Source: Geosiphon pyriformis
Lineage: Eukaryota > Glomeromycota > Glomeromycetes > Archaeosporales > Geosiphonaceae
DNA length: 64,000 nt
Assembly: GCA_016748015.1 (NCBI GenBank)
Contig: JAAOMT010000109.1
Coordinates: forward strand, 238,991 to 302,990
Direction: 5' to 3'
Shown here: in pieces, positions 35,428 to 47,628 of the stretch
Position numbering within the stretch: position 1 is the stretch's first letter
Layout: each line of letters starts with the position of its first letter
Program-made: the position numbers and the translations under genes
Notes under the pieces: generated by a model
Told to the model about the DNA's origin: nothing
What the model saw: only the letters and a program-made list of their open reading frames with translations
Databases searched by the model: none

Positions 35428-36219
35428 CTAGATTACAAAATTGATACAAGAAAGAAGTAAAGTAAAATTTATTCCCCAAAAGATTGATGGGTTGATTCTA
35501 ATAGATGAATTAGATGAATCAGTTGGGCTCGAGGTTTCACTAGTTGTAGTGGTCGTAGTTGTTGAAGAAGAGTCGTCAGTAGTAGTAGTAGTAGTAGTAG
35601 TAGAAGTGTCAGTTGAAGTTGAAGTATCAGTTGGAGTTGAAGTGTCAGTTGAAGTTTCGGAAGTTATAGTAGTGGTGGTGGCGGCTCCACCTTGGTCCTG
35701 ACTGCTTTGATTCTGACCACTTTGATCCTGACCGCTTTGATTGGAATTGCTTCCCGAAAATGTTCCTGAAGTTCCTTGAATCGTAAATAAACCCGAGAAT
35801 TGGTTATATGATTCAGAGACAAATTGAATGTGACTAGAGTATAAAATTTCGTGATTAGTTTGATTTCACATAAATACAGTGCAAGAACTTAATTATTTAA
35901 TTACTTACTAGTACATTCCTGGAGGTCCCAAATCCTGTTTAACAGTGTACATAACTTTTCCATCTGTTGCTTTAACACCAGTGGCAACAGTATCTACTAC
36001 ATTGAACGGTGGTTTTAACGGTGGGTTTCCGCCTATAATTTGGATTTGTAAATCACCAATATCTTGAATTCTGGGTGGCGTTCCATTATCTATCCATGTG
36101 ATGGGTACAGTAGAGCCTGCTTGCCAAACAGTTGCACCATATGGTGATGTGCAATAAAGCTCTCCATCAACCGCGCCGGCGAAGATGAAAGCAACAAGTA
36201 TGAAAAGGTCGAAAATCAT
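35428..36219 (-). CDS. Kre9/Knh1-like Ser/Thr-rich GPI wall protein
   Basis: Exons 36219-35909 and 35833-35428 join in phase 2 to give 238 residues. A signal peptide (MIFDLFILVAFIFAGAVDGE) leads into a Kre9/Knh1-type N-terminal domain: TSPYGATVWQAGSTVPITWI, followed by LQIQIIGGNPP. The middle is Gln/Asn/Ser-rich (SNQSGQDQSGQNQ). A long Ser/Thr tract encoded by trinucleotide-like repeats follows and is likely O-mannosylated. The last residues (FWGINFTLLLSCINFVI) form a hydrophobic tail after a Ser/Asn-rich stretch, consistent with a GPI-anchor signal. Family members act in cell-wall beta-1,6-glucan assembly or are abundant surface proteins. The plus-strand open frame across the Ser/Thr tract is a shadow of this gene. 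Confidence 0.8.
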
Positions 36220-38713
36220 TGGGATTTTGGTGATGAGTGCAGAATTTTTAAATTTGAATATGCAAAGTTTTTTACAGATACTTTAGAATCTGGAAAGTTT
36301 GTGCATTTATATAACTTTTTCTCGTAAAAGATTTATATACGGAATTTTGTAACAAAGTTTGGTTAGTAAATAAAATATTTTGATGTAGTTATGATGTACA
36401 TTGTTTGCTTTCTGGTTGATGAGATCAAAGGAAGTAAATGTATCTTGGGAGGTTTCAGTCCTGGAGTGAATTTAATGGAAATCGAGAATAAAACTCAGCC
36501 AGTGACGTTTCTGAACGTCATAACATTGATTGCTTTGCAAATATAAGGTTAGAAAGTTAGTGTTCACAAAGAATTGGCGGTTTAAAATTGCTTGAATTCA
36601 AGGAGTTGCAATACCTTTTTTGTCGATAGGCTTTTTTTTTTTACCAATTGTGAAGGGGATAAGTGTATTTGGGGGGTAAAGCGATGATCAATATATGCGA
36701 TTATCAATATATGTGATTAAATGAAATGATCAAATAATGATGAAAATACTTGATCAGCACATTCCTTATTAGTAATTCATTGTTCATATGTGGTGAGATC
36801 ACTAGAAAAATCCGGTCTTGTGCGTAAATTCCATCGAGGCAAGATTTCTGGGCAAACTTTGAGTCTGTTCTTTATCCTTATAACAGTTCCAAGGTTTGCA
36901 TCTAATAGGTCATTTAACAGAAATTATTAGGTAATGAAAGCAAAAGTTGTAGAGTGGCCGTTTTTTTTGTTGAGATTTTCAATTGGTAATTATTAATAGG
37001 GATGAAATATAATATAACATAAAAATTATCATTGGGGAAGCTAATTTAAAATCCAAATATAAAGAATTAGTGATTTTGCTAAAGTTTATCAAATAAATTA
37101 TGAACTCAATCCTATTAACGATTTTTATGTTACTGCAAGGAAAATCTTGTATTTCCCCAAATTGCAAATCGTCATTATTTCCCTTTCCGTTTCTTATTCG
37201 GGCAATTTAGCCAATGTGGTTTATTTAATAAAATAAATCGACTATCTAAGAAAATTTTATCTATATGAAAAAAAAATTTTCTAAGAATTGAAAACAAATT
37301 AATGAATAGATCACTTTTTAAAAGGAAATAAAGTTATACATAACACGACAATGCTCTTTTTACATTGATGTTTGGTCACTGGTTGATGAGAAAACCTGTT
37401 TAGAGTAATAAATATATATGTTAAAAAACTTTTTTCTTAAAATTACTTATTTATTTATTTATAAAATTACTGATTACACAATTAATGTAACATAAATTTT
37501 TATAATTTTGGGAGTATTTTTTTTTTTTTTAAAACACATTCTAAGTTAAACGTGGTGTTTTTTACAATTTTGTAAACTTAATTTAACATACATAATTGTT
37601 TGTTATTTTATTTAGAATTATGCCTTATAAAGATTTTTTTACATTTTGTAAATCTTTGCCTAAAATTCTTATTTATTATAAAATTACGACAACAATTTTT
37701 AAAAATATTTAAAATTAGTATACATAATAAATTGCAATAAATATAAATATAATATAATCATATTTTTTTTTAATATAAATTAGTAATTTATTTTAAATTT
37801 TTTTAGCTTACTAAATTGGTATTAGTTTATTTATTTTAGAATATATATTGAAAATTCTGGGGATTTAAATATAATACGCAGTATTAATATACTGAGTTAT
37901 ATATATATTTATATATATTAAAAATTGTTAGTTAATTGTCTTAATGTAAAGTGATTTTAAATATATGTTAAAAAAAAAATTCTGCTAAAATATTTAAAAA
38001 TCCAAATAAGTAAATTTTTAATCAACTCGATTGAAATGATATTTGAATCGAGTTTTTGTTTCAATTATCATACTTATCAAAAATCATACAAATTCAAAAA
38101 ATATAAATACACATTGAAAAAAATTACTAATTATATAGATTTAATAAAATTATTAAATAGAATTACTAATTTTAAATAAAAAGATTGTACTTTATTATAT
38201 GAGAATTTAAAATCAAAAAGTTATAAAATAAATACTGCTTAATTACACTAAATTAATATATTATATTAAAATAAATCAATAATTAGTGAAATCTTTGAAT
38301 GATCTTAAATTAATTTACAAAAAATTCTTGACTACAATTTTTTGGAATATTGGTAATTTATAAATTATAATATTTTGTACAAGTACTTCAAAAATATATA
38401 TTAACATTTTTTAAATATTTCAATGGTTAACGAAATATCGTGGTTTATTTGCAAAATCATAATAACATTGTTTTATAATTTTAATATCGCAAAAATCTAA
38501 ACACTATCATAATTTAAAAAACCAACCCATCAAAATAGAATTTCAGCATTTATTTAAAAGCGAGTTTTTTAGCTCTGTATTTATAAAAAAATTTCTTTCA
38601 TATTAATCGAATACATTTATTATCACAAACAAAAATATATAAAAGTTCTATAAAAAAAATATCTTTTAGTCATTAAACTTTCCTCGTTCAAACTTATAAT
38701 TTCCACATATTCA

Positions 38714-38759
<46 letters not shown>

Positions 38760-39207
38760 GACCATTCTATAGTAATAGTAACTCCAGTAAATTTAATAAA
38801 TTGAAATTTTCAGAAATAAATTAACGATTTATCCCAACTTTCTTAAAAATAAATTAGAGAAAAAACGTCATGGTATTGTTAAGTTGGTAAATTTTTTAGT
38901 GAGAACCAAAAATCTCTGGCTTTTTGACATATTACTTGTGTTTGGATCTAGATTATTAGTTTTGAACATTTTAAAAATTCTATTAGTTCTATGATCTATG
39001 ATTATTCTATATTATATATATACGAGAATGCTGTATGAACGTGTATTATAAACAAATGTGTATGAAAATGCAATGATTGAAATTTGGTTCAAAAAGCTTG
39101 AAGCTTTTCAATTTTATAGTTGGAAAAATGAATTAACCAAAGAAAATTTTGGAAGCTCAATTTTCGTGTAATAGATTAATGTCGAAATTTATCTATTGAT
39201 TCTGTTC
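36220..39207. other. AT-rich intergenic region
   Basis: No supported gene in 3 kb. The stretch 37.4-38.7 kb is almost pure A/T. A (AAT)n tract of about 15 copies lies at 38714-38759. Confidence 0.6.
38714..38759. repeat. (AAT)n microsatellite
   Basis: About 15 uninterrupted AAT triplets, read directly. Confidence 0.92.
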
Positions 39208-41062
39208 TCAACAATGGGAAAAAGTCTTGTCGGTTTTATGAGAGTGGGATTTGGGATTAATACCACGACTAACTGTCTTTGATCTTAACCTGTTATCGTC
39301 TAATTGAAGCCAATTCTTTAATGCGTTTCTCGCACCTAATCGAGCATCTTTCAATGATTGCCAGTCAACGGATGTTGGGGTTCGTAGATCCGTGACGTGA
39401 GAGCCGCCTTTGATCACAAAAATCGGAGAATCATCCGTACTGGTACGACCAGCACCGCTCACGGTCAACGGATACCATGGATCGCTATCCCCATTGACGA
39501 ACACCACGCGATCAATTGAAATATCGTTGCCGCCATAGAGAGTATTGACAAAATCGACATTAGGAGATTTGTTTGGAGCATCAGGCCAAAGGTAATTACA
39601 TTGATTTTGATACCAGGTTGCATTAACTAATTTTGACCGAAGGCGAAGGCTTGGAGGTTGAGGAGGCGTTTGGTAAAAACCATAGTAATTGCAGTACTAA
39701 GAAAAGATACAATTCTTCTTATTAGCATTTCTAAACCTTTTTTATGAAGCAAAATGCTTAATAAAAAATGGACGTGGATGACACAAACCTGCCACATCCA
39801 TGATATCTGATTATTTCGTCCAGCAGTAGATAAAGCTGTGGTGGAGTAAGCGTTTCTGATGTCATCAGCTGTTGTGTAATTAAATACTTTCAAGAAGTAT
39901 TTTGTTGTTAGTGCATAAGTGCCTGCATATCCATTTGGCGTTTTATCAACCGTTGATTCAAATGCGAAACAATAGCTATCGATTAGGTCTGGTTGATTAG
40001 ATGGAGATGGAAAATAATTTCCAACTAAACGATTAAATTGATCATTTAAGGCAGATGCAAAATCGCCATTGTCTTCCAATACGCCCAAACCAAACTGCTT
40101 TTTCAGTTCGTTAATAGCTGTAGAATTTTTCGAATCCAACACTGAATCAATGTATTCGATTGCTTTACCAGCCAAATCACGACATGGAAGCCTGTTGGCA
40201 ATTACTTGATCATATTCAAAAAAGTCAAGTTCGGCTTTGAGAGGTGCTGATGATGAATATGCTGCAAATACGAGGTCTGGATATTTTTTCCGCATCCACG
40301 CAGCCAGCATTCCAGAATATGAGCCACCAACTGTGATCCATCTAGAGTTATAAGGAATAATAATTGGATTGTATGGAGGATGACGAATAAAATTGGCAAC
40401 ATCTTGGAGTGCTAATTCGGTGGTGAGATATTTCAAATTAGCAGCTGACAGATTGTTGATCTCGGGATAACTTTCACCATAGAAACGATGCTCGAGGCAT
40501 ATAAAAAGGGCACCCAAATCTGCTGCCAGTTCACTAAAACCACTATACATAACTGTCGCTTGTTTAGACCCACTTTCACCTGATGCGTGAACTTAAGAAA
40601 AAAATAAGGCAAAAGTAAGAAAAGATTTCTAGATATGAATAATAATAATAATAATTTACAGAAATTGATTCATGACTCACTTAGAATCGGACCACCAGGT
40701 TTCCAAAATGTAGAATTTACAAAGAACCTTTGTTTGAATACACCTAGGGTGGGATTCTGATGATTGATCAGTTGCGTATAATAAAAGGCAGTTGTTGGTA
40801 CTGATTCTACTCCAGGTTGAAAATTAACCGCTTCGTCTAACCTATCCCACACTCTTTATAAAGGCCAATTAAAAGTTTAAAATTCAATTAAATAGAAAAA
40901 GTCCACAAATCCGAATCTCGGCAAAAAATAAGCAACATACCCATTATCTTCAGGTTTAGTTACTGGGCTCCAAGGTAACGCATCAACCAAAAAGACGTTC
41001 AGAATCATCACTAACAGAATGAACATGTTATGACGTTTATCAGATAATGTAATCATCATCAT
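39208..41062 (-). CDS. Serine peptidase, family S28 (PRCP-like)
   Basis: Exons 41062-40941, 40853-40681, 40591-39789 and 39696-39208 give 528 residues. A hydrophobic leader (MFILLVMILNVFLVDALPWS) is a signal peptide, preceded by a few extra residues if the first of three ATGs is used. S28 features follow in order: FFVNSTFWKPGGPIL, ALFICLEHRFYGES, and GGSYSGMLAAWMRKKYP with the nucleophile serine. Then come FVNGDSDPWYPL with the catalytic aspartate and IKGGSHVTDL with the histidine. All three members of the triad are present, so it should be active. S28 enzymes are secreted or lysosomal prolyl carboxypeptidases and aminopeptidases that cut after or near proline. Several N-glycosylation sites are present (NST, NYT, NAT). 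The tail is basic. Confidence 0.92.
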
Positions 41063-44000
41063 TTCTTATAGCTTTGATTTGAGGATATAAAATGGATATG
41101 GATATGGGATATATGCGATATATTTTTGCAATAAATTAACCAGATGTTTTATTTCGACAACCAATCAATGGTTAAGTTTCTAAAAAGATTATTATTCTTC
41201 GATGCGAGAGCAAAATCTAATAAACCATTTACTAGATTACTCTTTAAAAAAAGGTCGAAATAAAAGATGTAGAATAAAAATCCTGTTGGGGTTGTTGAAT
41301 ATCTCGATCCAATTTTTATACTTTCAAAAGTAGATTGAGGAAGTGAAAAACTGTATACACGTTGAAAGATCGCCTTTAAAACTCGAAAATTCTCCGCATA
41401 TTCTAGCATAAATTGCATAACAAAGCTTATAAAGGCCAATTTGCCGTATTACAATGATCACACCAAACAAAGCCAAAATTAACAAGATTTCCCAACATGG
41501 CTATGATCCTTTGTCCCTGTTGTTGCTAGTTGTTTTTTTCGTTGTTTTACCTGTTACATGTATCTAGCTGCTGATTGGATTTTCATCTGTTTTAAACAAG
41601 CCTTTCTCAAATTTGTTGTGAAATTTATGCACACGTTTTACAGTGCATTGATCGCTTGCATTGTGTCTGGGTATACGAAACTGAGAAACAGCGTCCTTCC
41701 ATGTTAAAATGGGATAGGGAAATTTCAACACACGAAAAAGTTCTTATTTCTCTATGTGAGGTGCCTCAAGTACAGCAAATATTGTCTGAAGAATTATGAT
41801 TGAATGTTCTTTTAGATTTTTACAAATGACCGGAAAATCCTTAAAACATTTTTTTTTTCGTCAACACCTAAATTTAGTTACATACAAAAAAAATTACTTA
41901 AAGTAGCTTTTCAATATAAACTTTATTTCCGTTCAGGAAACTTACGACATTGGAATGAAGAACGGTAAATTTTGAACAGTATGATAGATGCCTTAAAGAT
42001 ATTGCATTAAAATCTGTTTTCCATTTTTACTCTTATTCATTGGGAGATTTCGGATTGATAAATTTCCAATTGTTGATAAAAAATTTTAACGTCTAAATAA
42101 GAAATACTTCCCCCTAATTGATAAAAACCAATCAGGAGAGGATTTAAGGTATTTCCAATTTAGAAAATGCAAAAATTACAAAAATTTAATTTTTATGTGA
42201 CACAACTTTGCGAATCTTTAATAACCAGTATTTTCGGTTTTTTCCACTAAATAAGAGACCAGTTTTCTTAATGCAGCCACACTAATTACTAGTTTATATC
42301 TGCCTTCTTACATAAGCCTCATCCAGAATACATAAATGAAATACTAAATGCTAAAAAAATTGATTTGCGCACTGCCTGAAAAATTATGCCAAGTTCTTGT
42401 GTGTTGAAGATTAGCTATTGATATGTTTATACAAGGCTTGAATTTCTCAAATGTTCTTTGGCTGCATTTTTATCTGATTTTAAAGTATATGAAACCAAAT
42501 ATTTAAGTTCTTTAAGATTCTTTTGTGTAAAATTTTTTAGTAAAGTAATAAATATTATAAAGCGTAGAAAGATTAATAGTTGCAAGGAAATCATTGTAAT
42601 TGTCAATCTTTCAATTAGCTCATGATGAATTATATCGTGCTTTGATATAATCTAAACTCGTAAGATTAAAATAGAACGAATAATATTTGTTTTTTAGTAT
42701 CTTTAATTGTAAGATAACTTTAAATTTTCTTTTATGTTAATTTTTTGGTTTTCAAATATAATGATTTATTTTATTTAACTTTAAAAAATAATAATAAGTT
42801 TAAAACTTTTTTATTGAACTTGTTATATTTATTTTGTTTTTAATTTTCACATAAAAATAGTAATAACAAATTTACCAATAATAATTTAAAATTTTTTGTT
42901 GATTTATCATTAAAAATATTTTTTTATTAATATTAAATGTGTAATTTTTTTAAATCATTATTATATATTAATTACTTCTTATATTATTATAAAAAAATAG
43001 AATTATTTTATTTTAAATAAAAGAAAATTAATAAGTATTTTACAATTTAATAAAAATTACAAAATATAAAAATCAGAAATAATAAATTTTTCTTTAAACA
43101 TTGAAAAAAATAAAATAATAAACATATATTTTTTTAAAAAATATTTATTTGTATTATTGTATTTTGGTTTATTTGTTTATTTTATTGACTTATTTATTTA
43201 TTTTATAATTTATGTATTGACTTATTTATTTATTTTATCATTTATATATATTTATTAACTTATTTTGTTTATTTTTTTGTTGATGCTATTATTTATTTTG
43301 GTTATTAATTTTCAATAAAATATATGAGAAAATTTATTTATAATCAAACTTTCTTATTTAATTTATTATTTATTAAACATATAACAAAATAAATAATCAT
43401 TTTTTTTATAAACATACTTATTATTTAATTGAAAAATTAATAAATAAAAAAATAAATAAAAATATAATCAATACTATCTATAATATTTTATATAAAATTA
43501 AATTTATTAATTAAAATATTCTACATTCTAATTTTAAATTTATAAAACATATTATTTTAAATATTCGAATCTAATAGTAAAATTTTTAAAAATTATTATA
43601 CATAAAACAAATTTTAAAAAATCTTTCATTAAATTTTTTGTCTTTCAAAAAATTTTTATTGAGTCTCATAATTAGTTTTTTTTACTATGAAAGTATTCTT
43701 ATATATTAATTAAAATATTCAACAACATTTTTATTGAAGATTTTTTCTAACTACCCACCATAATTTTATCATTAATTAAAATTTCTGGTTATCTTTCACA
43801 AATATTTGATGAGATCTTTTCATTAATCTAAATATTATTTATTGGTCAATAAACCTTTTTTACCATTTTTTAATCTCAAAAAATATATTTAAACAGTTCT
43901 TTTTGAAAAATTCACTTCTTATTATAATACAACATTAAAAAAGACCTTTTCTAAATAGAAACTAGCGCATGAAAAGAACAACCCTCATTTTTATCATCAA

Positions 44001-44810
44001 CGATGTTGCCCTGAAAAAAAAAGATAAAACTCAAAAAAATTTTTGTTCATTAATTATTCATTATCTTTCATTCATATTTGACGGGATTTCACATGCGACA
44101 TGTGATTGATCTTCAAAGCCAAATTAAGAAATCAAGGGCTGATTCAATTCTATTTATAATGAAATGGCCGAATGGTTAGACAAATGATGAAATCTATGCC
44201 ATATTCAGGGAGAAGGAAATTTTTGTTGCAAACCTTACATTATCCTTAAAACCCGAATGTAGCAAAAGTTTCCCTAGCAATATGAGCTCAATTCCCGATA
44301 CCCACAATTCCTAAATTATAAGTATAGGTCTTTAAAAAATGACTTTATACACGAAAGCTTTTGATTTTCCCCTCCCCATCACCTACTTCATTCTTTTTTA
44401 AAAAAAAATTCCCTGCCGTACGCTTAAAGCGCGTCGGCTCTTCTTTTTTCTCGTGTCGGAGGAGTTTTTAATCTTTGAGAGCAGCTAGACTGCCTTAATC
44501 GTGATATTTCTTTGCTTGTAGGTTTTAATTAAATATAGTATAGAAGCTTTAGAAATCATTAAATGATCATTATTTGATTTTATAATTTTTAAGGCGAAAC
44601 CTAATCTCTTGATCGAGAAACCCTTTTTTCAATCATATCAGCTTGAACTTGGCGCTTCGGCGTGTGAAGAAAAATTATAATATACCCACGGTTGTCATTA
44701 CAATTTCACTCGTGGTTTAAAAATAATTAAAATCCATCATACACTGATTTTCTTTCGCATTGTTGACTGAATCCACGGAGATTTAGTCCGGAAATTTATA
44801 GACAATAAAA
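41063..44810. other. Intergenic with AT desert
   Basis: No supported gene in 3.7 kb. A 96-codon frame at 41149-41439 (minus), just upstream of the peptidase, has no family resemblance. From 42.65 to 43.9 kb the DNA is nearly all A/T. The last few hundred bases before 44811 are the likely promoter and 5' leader of the DUF3712 gene. Confidence 0.55.
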
Positions 44811-47628
44811 ATGGCTGCTGTTAATCAAACCTACGGTATTGCTGTTAACCAACTGCCCCAAGCACATCACCAACTTGAAATGTCAAATTTTCAGCATAAC
44901 AACGCCGGCAACAGTAATGATGGTGGGCGCCAGTCACCTTCACCTCATTCCTACCAAAATTCAAATAATGAAGCAGCAGAACAGGCGAATGATAGTGCTT
45001 ATAGCGGTATTCTCAATGGCCTGCCAAACAATAATTCCTCATCGATAGTATCTCCCCGTCCATACTATAACCCAAATAGTTCGAATACTTCTAGTAGAAC
45101 GTCTTTGGATAGCAACCACGAACTTTTTGCCGATGTTAATGAAAATGGCTTGCCAAACTATGGCAGTACTGCGTACAACATTAACAGAAATACGACCGAT
45201 TCAAACGTCCAACAAAAAACAACTGGGCAAAATGGAGATTTTTTGGACATTGGCGATGACAAACCAAAATATGGCAAGGGTTTCTTGAGAAATCGTAAAA
45301 AAGCTTGCTGTCTTATATGCTGCGGTGGATTTTTGATTATTTTAGCAATCATGATCCCGGTTGCCATTTTCGTAATCGCCCCCGCAATTGCTCAGGGAGC
45401 TGTCACTGGCTCAAAATTGTCGTTTTCAAGTGCCAATCTTACAAACATAACTGAAGATAATTTTTTAATGAAGGTGAATGGTAAAGGTAAATAAAACCCA
45501 AAAGGAATATGCTCAAATTTTAATTTTCAAAAATTGCTTTGCATGCTCACTATTATTATAAATTTTTTAGTGACTGATACAGGACCTATGGCTGCAACTA
45601 TCGAAGTACCTGATGGTGTCGAAGTTTCTTGGAATGGAACTGTCTTGGGAAGATTATCACTTGATGTTATTTCCGCTGCTCCATTTTTTGGTGCTGAAAT
45701 CGATTCGTCGCAAATGTTTACAGTCCTAAATAAAACCGCATTTGGTGAATTCAATAAATACATGTTGGTTTCCGAGGAATTCACTTGGCATTTGGAGGGT
45801 TTAGCAAATGTTAAAGCCGCCGGATTAAGTCTAAAAGGCATCAAACTTATCAAAGATGTAACCATGAATGGTATGGAAAACTTCCCGGATGTTGATATCG
45901 AGAGCTTTGATGCCCCATCTGATGATCCCCAAGGAGGTATCACAATTCAGATTATTTCCAATATGGTCAATCCTTCACCTATTGGGGTAGAATTGGGTGA
46001 CCTTGAATTCGAAGTTCAATATAACAATCACACGATTGGTGAAGTTGTTGCCACAGGAGTTACTCTTGGTAAAGGAAACAACAAGTTGAAGTTGAATGGC
46101 CGTTTGATCCCACAAAATTCCTCGGATGGTTTAGCCGCCGTCAGTGACATGTTCTCAAAATACATCGCCGGTGAAAATGCCAACACTTCGGTCATTGCAA
46201 AAAGTGTCAGACCCAGCAACAATTCCGTACCCATTTCATGGTTACAAACTGCATTCGTCGGCACTTCATTATCGGTAGTTTTAAATGGTGCCAAAAATCT
46301 TAGTGTCATTAATAGCGTTGATCTAAAAAGCATGGATCTTGCCTTCTCTTCAAAAAATCCATATTCTCCTGTGGCTAGCTCTGAATCGTTACAAGCCTCA
46401 TTTAAAATTCCGTTCGGTTTCCATTTGAACATGAAAAAGATATCTCAAGACATAACAGTTTATGGAGGTTCGACCGCAATGGCAACACTTTCAATACCTT
46501 ACGTTGATGCCATTGGTGACTCTGCTGTAGGGAAAATTGACTCCAGTATTCCAGCAACATCATTTAGTGTGATTCAAGGAGCAGAATCTGCATTTAACGA
46601 ATTCAGTAAGCACCTGACAACAGACTCCTCGGTAGTAATGACCATGAAAGGAACAGCCAGCTCTATTGCTTCAACATCAATTGGTGACGTTGAGATCAAA
46701 GGAATCAAATTCACTATTGACACGTCATTACAAGGACTTCAAGGACTTCAAAGCAAACCAGCTATTGTTAATTCTTTGAGCGTTATTGGAGGAACCCGCG
46801 ATTATATGATCATTAAACTTTCGGTGACGCTCTTTAATCCTTCGAATGTTAAAATTACAATGGGCAATGTTGCTTTTGACCTTCTATATGATAACACAAA
46901 CATTGGTCAAGTACTCATGAACGATTACACGCTTGATCGTGGTGCCAATACAAATGATATCATTACTCATTTTTCACCAAAAGGCGACAAAGCCTTGGCA
47001 GCTGGACGAAAACTACTCAATGCTTTTATGAAAGGGACCAGCAATACGGTTGGAATTAAGGGTAGCATGCAATCTACACCCATCGAATCCTTACAGAAAG
47101 CACTTTCAAGTCTTCAACTTTCAACCACAATGCCTGGTTTAAATTCGGATAAACCGATTATTGCGAGATCACGGTTCACTATTAGTTTGGGCAGCCTATT
47201 TAACAAAAAGGGTACTGCGTCTGTTGATGCCTATAATCCATTAGATACCACTATCAAGTTTCTCCATATGAAAGCAACCATCACCTACAAGTCTCAAATT
47301 ATTGGTACCCTTGATCAAGATTTATCTTCCGATCCAATTGTAATCAAACCCAAGGAAGTTTTAACGAGCAGAGATTTAGATTTTAATCTTCTAATCTCTC
47401 TGACTGCTGTACAAAGTCTGTTCGCTGGAATAGCGGGTGATTTAGCAACCGATATTACCTCCACGATAATGCTCTCAATTGGTGATTATGTGACCGAAAT
47501 TGACTATGGTAAGGAGCCTTAATTCATTGGAATTTACCGTTTTATAACAGAGACTAATATTCACAATTTCCTTTTTATCAGTTCAAAAACAAGTGCCAAC
47601 GGGTTTAGGTCATGGGACAAAAGATTAA
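44811..47628 (+). CDS. DUF3712 type II membrane protein (Tag1-like)
   Basis: Exons 44811-45486, 45571-47508 and 47582-47628 give 886 residues. The last short exon (VQKQVPTGLGHGTKD) replaces the five codons read through the second donor. The N-terminal about 150 residues are Asn/Ser/Gln-rich and probably cytosolic and disordered. A basic, Cys-containing stretch (RNRKKACCLICCGG) precedes one membrane span, FLIILAIMIPVAIFVIAPAI. The about 690-residue lumenal part has repeated beta-rich segments typical of DUF3712/LEA-like proteins, for example NMVNPSPIGVELGDLEFEVQ and TLFNPSNVKITMGNVAFDLL. Many N-glycosylation sites lie there. The yeast relative Tag1 is a vacuolar membrane protein involved in ending autophagy and in V-ATPase control; a similar role is only inferred here. 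The cysteines beside the span could be palmitoylated. Confidence 0.85.

Noticed and set aside
35441-35701. A Val/Ser-rich plus-strand frame
   Set aside because: Antisense shadow of the Ser/Thr tract in the wall protein gene.
41149-41439. A 96-codon frame upstream of the S28 peptidase
   Set aside because: No recognisable family, no splice partner and position in the promoter side of the peptidase gene.
44163-44210. Sequence resembling the A box of a tRNA (TGGCCGAATGGTTAGAC)
   Set aside because: No B box or acceptor stem closes within tRNA length.
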